64,000 nucleotides of DNA from Phragmites australis (lineage: Eukaryota; Streptophyta; Magnoliopsida; Poales; Poaceae), in assembly GCF_958298935.1 (NCBI RefSeq), contig NC_084935.1, positions 10,970,501 to 11,034,500 on the forward strand, in the 5' to 3' direction. The stretch's first letter is position 1. Each line of letters opens with the position of its first letter. The position numbers were made by a program, and so were the translations under genes. The notes under the pieces were generated by a model. That model was not told the origin of the DNA. It saw only the letters and a program-made list of their open reading frames with translations, and made no database searches. This document shows, one piece after another, positions 58,797 through 64,000 of the stretch.

Positions 58797-61424
58797 ATGG
58801 AAGAGGAAGAGTATAGCACTGAATTATCTAATGAAGAAGATGTGCAAGAAGATGGTGAGAAAGAAGGAAATGCTGCTGAGAGTGATGTCTTCAATCCAGT
58901 TGATATAGATCCAGCATTTTTACCAAAAGTAGGGATGATATTTGACTCCGAGGAAGATGCCTTTCAGTTCTATGTGGCATATGGCTGTCATGCAGGTTTT
59001 GGTATTACAAGAAGATCTAACAATACCTTTGATGGTTTCCGCTATCGCTCTACGTTCATATGTTCTAAAGGAGGGCAGTCTAGACTGAGATCTGGTGTGA
59101 CAAGACCTGCAAGAAAGCGAGGCACAAAGACTGGCTGCAAGGCTAAAATGATTGTCAAGGATGCCCATTTTCAAAATCGCTGGGAAGTTATTGTTCTTGA
59201 GTTGGAGCATAATCATCCGCTGGATCCGAGCTTGCTTAAATTTAAGAGGCATTTGAAGAACTCTCCTTTCTCTCAAAATCCACCCCGTATGTCTGAATCT
59301 GAGGCACCACAGAGCAGCTCAACTGCTGCACTAAGCATAGTTGGTGATAGTGGTATAACTTCATCTACACAGATTGAATTCAAAACCAAGATAGACAGAA
59401 ATAGGAAACTGAAGCTCGCAGAAGGAGACTTAGAGGCCTTATTGGGGTTTTTCAACAAAATGCAAGACCAAAACCCATGTTTCTTTTATAGTTTAGATAT
59501 GAATGAGCAAGGGCAGTTAAGGAATGTCTTTTGGGCTGATGCCAAATCCCGTAGTTCTTACAATTACTTCGGTGATGTTGTTGCTGTTAATGTCACAAAC
59601 TTTAGCGATCAGTATGACATGCAGTTTGTGTCATTTGTGGGCACTAACCACCATGCTCAACCAGTGTTACTAGGTTGTGGCTTGCTTGCTGGTAGATCTC
59701 TTGGAGCTTATGTGTGGCTTTTTGATACATGGTTAAGATGTATGAATGCCAAGCAACCACATTCAATAATTACCAACTATTGTCACGATGTCGCAATAGC
59801 TATTAGAAAGGTTTTCCCTAATGCACGGCACCGTTTTTGCCTTTGGCACATCTTAAATGAGCTTCGTGAAAAGTTGGAGGAACTGGAAAAGAAGGATGAA
59901 GTTATTTCTACATTCAGCACATTAGCCTATGATTCTGTTACCATGCCTCACTTTGACAAAGAATGGCAAGAAATGATCCATCAATTTCATTTAGAGGGAA
60001 ATGAATGGCTGTCCAAACTATATGAGGTCAGGACGCAGTGGGCTCCTGTTTATGTGAAGGATTCATTTTGGGCAGGAATGTCTGTTACAGACAGAAGTGA
60101 TAGTGCAACTGACTATTTTGATGGCTGGTTGACATCAGGAACCTCTTTGAAAATGTTTGTTGAACAGTATGAGGAAGCTGTTAAAAGTAAGTTAGAAAAA
60201 GAATCTTATGAGGATTTACGCTCATCTCAGATGAGGCCACCAATGATGACTGGGTTGCCTGTGGAAGAGCAAGCAGCAAAGGTGTACACTACCGAAATCT
60301 TTCAGAAGTTCTTGAATGAAATAGGGCATTCATTTCATTGCAATTATACTATACTTGACAGGAATGATTCAGTGGTTACATACATAGTTTCAGAGCATGT
60401 AAATCAAACAGACAAGGTGGACTACAAAGTGGTTTACGACAATGTTGAAGATGATATATGGTGCCTCTGTCGATTGTTCCAATGCAAAGGAATACTGTGC
60501 AGGCATGCTCTTACTGTACTGAGGCAGGAGCTTGTACTGATGATTCCACCAAAATACATCATTCATCGCTGGTGCAAGGATTGTAAACAAACCTGTGCTT
60601 CCATATCCCACCCTGTCTCAGCAGATAATCAGGAATTGGGAAGCTACGATGATCTTTACAAACTTGGCCACCAATACTTAGCAGAAGTTGTGGAATTTGG
60701 TTCCATGAACCTAGAGTCAAAAGAATATGCTTTGTCAATCATGAGGGAAATCAGGGATAAAGTGATTTCCTATGAGAAGTCACTAAGAGATCAAAGGGTT
60801 GACAGTCATGTTTCAACTGCCAATTTTGCGTACAATCCTGTGAACGAGGATTTTACTGATGATGTGTTGCCCATCTCTCTCAGTACAAAGGGCTGGGATC
60901 TTACGCAAAGTCAGTCCAAACGTTCCCGCAAGAAGAAGCTGGCGACTCCAACTGTTCTTGATACCTTGAAAAAGAAAACTAAAAGGGCATATAACAAGAG
61001 GAGGAACGCCAACGCAAACACCCTAAACACAGCTGTCACCGCAACTGACAGCGTAACTGATGGAACAAATGTATGTGCTGTTATTAGATTTGTACATTTG
61101 GCTAGAAAATTATTCTTTTGGTTCTGAAAATAAAGTTTCCCCCCTTTTTCATTAGGTGCAACAGAATCCTGTAAATGAGGGATGGCCATTAACTTCTACT
61201 GGTGCTCCAGAAAATTTCCCTTATGGAGTAAGCTCAAATATACCCTTTCTATTTTTCTCTTAGGTTTGCTCTTTCTGTTGTTAGTGAAATTCACTCATAC
61301 TAACATTCATTTTTAAAATATGTTTGCTTTATAGGTGGAGACCATTTCATTTGATTTGTCACAATACAACAATGCGCCAAACTTCCATTGGCCTGAAAGC
61401 AGTAGCAGGTCTCAGCTTCAGTGA
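58797..61424 (+). CDS. FAR1-related sequence (FRS) protein, 3 exons
   Basis: Nuclear protein of the FHY3/FAR1 family. Exons 58797-61070, 61156-61227 and 61335-61424 with GT-AG introns give 811 aa. The start chosen is ATG 58797 (MEEEEYSTEL); the frame is open a few codons further upstream from a TTG at 58788. Acidic N-terminus (1-40). One FAR1 domain (about 45-142) with Cys89, Cys114, His138 and His140. MULE-derived domain (about 255-350). SWIM zinc finger with Cys556, Cys558, Cys568 and His570. A basic nuclear-localisation-like stretch (KRSRKKK) in the C-terminal quarter. The first expected catalytic Asp is replaced (VNVT rather than a FDTT-like motif) and the second region reads TNYC, so no transposase activity is expected. 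The 5' UTR probably contains an intron with its acceptor at 58772. Confidence 0.92.
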
Positions 61425-63371
61425 GAGGGACAACAGTGGAATTGTGGAAGCCTTCAAATAGACTAAGTTCTGACAGATTCACAATTGGGCAAAACTAGTG
61501 GCGGTAGATCAGGTTTGACCTTCATGTTTCCTGCCAGGAAATTGGTGACTGTCTGAATGAAGGTGAAAAACAGGAAATCAAAATCTGGTGAAAACCAGTA
61601 AAATCTACCGGCTTTTAACCAATTTGGTCTAAAGTGGTGTGGCCAATATGTGATGACTACTGGCCTCCGCATCTATCTAATTTCCCAGCTGTACATAATC
61701 ATTTCCCCTTTTTTTGCTTCCTTGGATATTTGCAGCTCCCATTAGGTTTATCTGGATCATGTTAGGCCAGATGCACTTAATCTTACTGAAATAATGCTAC
61801 TTGATGTTTCCCTGTAAAATTTACACTGTGTATTGTATGCCCTTCTGTGGATTCATTTGTCTGGCAATTGCACAGAGGATGGTGGATACTTGCCACATTT
61901 TCTTGCTTGGTATAATAGTACCAGCTATTTCATACAACCTGGCAATGTCATAGTTGCGATGAAATTTGAGTGGTCTTTCATTTCTGGTGACTTGATTTGG
62001 TATGGTTGATTTGTTGGTAGTATTGGATTTGCTTGTGGTGTCTTGTGTTAGCATGTAATCAGATCTTTCTTCTATGCAATCATCAGTTCTACCCTGGCAA
62101 GCTGCAATGCAGCAAGTTGATCTCAGGGTCTCTCTGGTCAAGAACACACCTAGGGAATTGGCATCTAACCTATTGATTTGCTCTCTCCAGGAACAGCTGG
62201 CCCTGTTGCTTCCCATGGTTGACCTAAGCCACTTGTGATGCTCCTTCAGCTCCGGTCCCCGCCCATGCTCCTGATCTCAACGTTAAACTATAGCCATCAC
62301 ATGCCATCTTATAAATCCTGATGCTGCACATCCGCATTCATGTGCCATATAGTATAGTATGATTCTGTGATCCGTAGCCGTAGGTCAAAGCAGAATCCCA
62401 TGGTGCCGTCGCAGCAGTGGCTGATCCAATGGGTGGCGGAGCGGAGCGGCGGCATGCGGCCACGGCGAGCGGAGTAGCTCGACTCCCGTCCGTTCGCGGC
62501 TCAGCCTGCAGCGCCGCCGGCCTGGGCTAGGCTGCAGCACGCGCCGTGGACCACCCTTGCCCAAATTCCTGGATCCTCTCCTACATGGCAGCATCTGTGC
62601 ATCACCATCATCCATCAGGTGGCGTGGTGGATCCTCCTCCATTCGTGTCATTATTGTTCTCCCTTTGTTCTGTTGGAGTCACTTGGGCTTCACTCTTTCA
62701 CTTCTGGAAGGAATGCATTGTATTGTATTGTATTGTGCGACCATGCAAGGTGCAGTGATGAGTTGAGAGAGAAAGCGAGGCATAAGGCATTGGAGACTGA
62801 AGGGAAAATGTGTAGAAAACTGACGATGGATGTGGCTGGCAGAAGAGGTGTATCGAATGATGTCATGGGTTGTATACTGCAGGCCACATGTGCTGCTCTT
62901 GGGATGCCACACAAGAAATCACATATGCATCATCTAGACCTATATGTATTAAAGTATACATTCAGATTTTTAGAGCTCTTGCTAAAGCCTTGCTGCCCCT
63001 TAACCACGTCTAGTTATCACCCCGAGTGTCCAAGCAAGTCTTGGAGCTGGCAACAAACGACCTACGTGATGATACTAGTTTCTCACCGCCGGGGCCAGGA
63101 TGGCCCACGCGTCATCCGCACTGGTGCATTAGTTCCGGGGGAAGTGCTGCAGCTTTGAACCGCGTGCAACCGTTGACATGTAGTCCGTGGCAAAATCAAG
63201 TAGGTCGGTCCAGCCAGGAATAGAAAAGAGCCTCCTAGACAAGAGGTGACCGACTTGTGGGCTCGGCTCTGTTTTTTTCCAAAAAAACGTGAGGGTTTCA
63301 AACTCGAAGACCTCCAAAACCCAGCTCGCTCACTCCAGTGGTCAAGTGTTCGCTCCACTCATCCCACCAAA
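61425..63371. other. Spacer between the FRS and EXORDIUM genes
   Basis: Includes the FRS 3' UTR (first few hundred bases) and the 5' flank of the EXORDIUM gene. A GC-rich patch lies at 62400-62540 and a short TATTGTATTG repeat near 62716. The predicted frames here, up to 179 aa at 62619-63158, show no domain or coding bias and look like chance. Confidence 0.5.
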
Positions 63372-64000
63372 ATGGGGCGGCTGCTCCCTCGCCACCCCTC
63401 CCTCCTCCTCGCCATCGCCGTCGCCGCGATCTGGAGCTGCAGCCCCGCGGTCGTGCGGTGCGCGCCGGTGTACGGCCCCGACTACCTGGTGGACGGGAAC
63501 CAGCTGGTGGACATGCAGTACCACATGGGACCCGTCGTGTCCGGGTCGCCGACCAACCTATACCTCATCTGGTACGGCCGGTGGGAGCCCGCCGCGCAGG
63601 CCGTGCTCCGGGACTTCCTCGCCTCGCTCTCCGCCCCGGCCCCGTTCCCGGCCGTCTCCGACTGGTGGTCCCGCACGCCGCGGCTGTACGCGGACCAGAC
63701 GGGCGCCAACGTGACGGCGGCGTTCGCCGTCGCCGGGGAACACTCCGACGCGGGCTACTCCCACGGCGCCTCGCTGCGGCGCATCGACGTGCAGTCCGTG
63801 ATCCGGTCGGCGGTGTACGCGTACCCGGACCCGCTGCCGCTGGATCCCTACAACGGCGCGTACCTGGTGCTCACCTCGCCTGACGTGCAGATGGACGAGT
63901 TCTGCCGCGCCGTCTGCGGCTTCCACTACTTCACCTTCGCGTCCGTGGTCGGGGTCACTGTGCCGTACGCGTGGGTCGGGAACAGCGGCACGCAGTGCCC
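63372..64000 (+). CDS. EXORDIUM/PHI-1 family protein, 5' part (cut by window end)
   Basis: Apoplastic protein of the phosphate-induced protein 1 family (EXO/EXL), associated with brassinosteroid-linked growth and carbon status. The biochemical role is unknown. ATG 63372 opens a frame without a stop to the window end (209 codons). Residues 1 to about 30 form a signal peptide. Then come [70 protein letters not shown] and [13 protein letters not shown], in the family order, corresponding to roughly the first two thirds of a typical protein. No intron is apparent and the sequence is very GC-rich. It resembles the EXL5-like subgroup as I recall it. The family is certain, the subgroup is not. Confidence 0.93.
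   Translation, partial: MGRLLPRHPSLLLAIAVAAIWSCSPAVVRCAPVYGPDYLVDGNQLVDMQYHMGPVVSGSPTNLYLIWYGRWEPAAQAVLRDFLASLSAPAPFPAVSDWWSRTPRLYADQTGANVTAAFAVAGEHSDAGYSHGASLRRIDVQSVIRSAVYAYPDPLPLDPYNGAYLVLTSPDVQMDEFCRAVCGFHYFTFASVVGVTVPYAWVGNSGTQC

Noticed and set aside
62619..63158. 179-aa plus-strand frame
   Set aside because: No recognisable domain, no coding bias and overlap with several equal-length frames. Likely chance.

Overview
This window is grass (Poaceae) nuclear DNA. The evidence is GT-AG introns, high-GC first exons, dense LTR retrotransposons and MITEs, and proteins that match cereal families. I recall rice carrying a NAD-malic enzyme gene beside EXLB1 on chromosome 7. The same pairing here suggests conserved gene order, but I could not check it. 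No tRNA, rRNA or CRISPR array was seen.

Five protein-coding loci look real. (1) A complete 19-exon mitochondrial NAD-malic enzyme gene (+, 4320-18906, 618 aa). (2) A complete 5-exon expansin-like B gene (+, 21625-22867, 256 aa). (3) A single-exon FAR1-related (FRS) gene with two FAR1 domains (-, 24266-26980, 904 aa). (4) A second, 3-exon FRS gene (+, 58797-61424, 811 aa). (5) The 5' part of an EXORDIUM/PHI-1 family gene cut by the window edge (+, from 63372). A frameshifted gene related to RPA70/OB-fold proteins lies on the minus strand around 29.2-36.1 kb.

Most of the remainder is mobile DNA. In order: a solo LTR (496-2179, TSD AAGTG); MITEs; a 7.4 kb intron 12 of the malic enzyme gene holding an LTR fragment, a 5'-truncated RTE-clade LINE and an internally inverted Ty1/copia element (13668-17386, TSD TCCAT); a nearly complete but stop-riddled copia element (30581-36022, TSD GTCAC); a truncated Ty3/gypsy element (41253 to about 42714); and a tandem Ty3/gypsy array with three LTRs and two internal regions (42953-58652) in a single GTTTG target-site duplication. 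The last LTR of that array ends 144 bp upstream of the FRS start codon, on the same strand.

The most unusual items are the three-LTR tandem array with an exact 6764-bp period, the inverted copia element that could fold into a long hairpin inside a pre-mRNA, and the placement of an LTR directly in front of the second FRS gene. The FRS genes encode domesticated MULE-transposase-derived proteins. The plus-strand copy has lost acidic residues at two positions where catalytic aspartates are expected, while the minus-strand copy keeps them.
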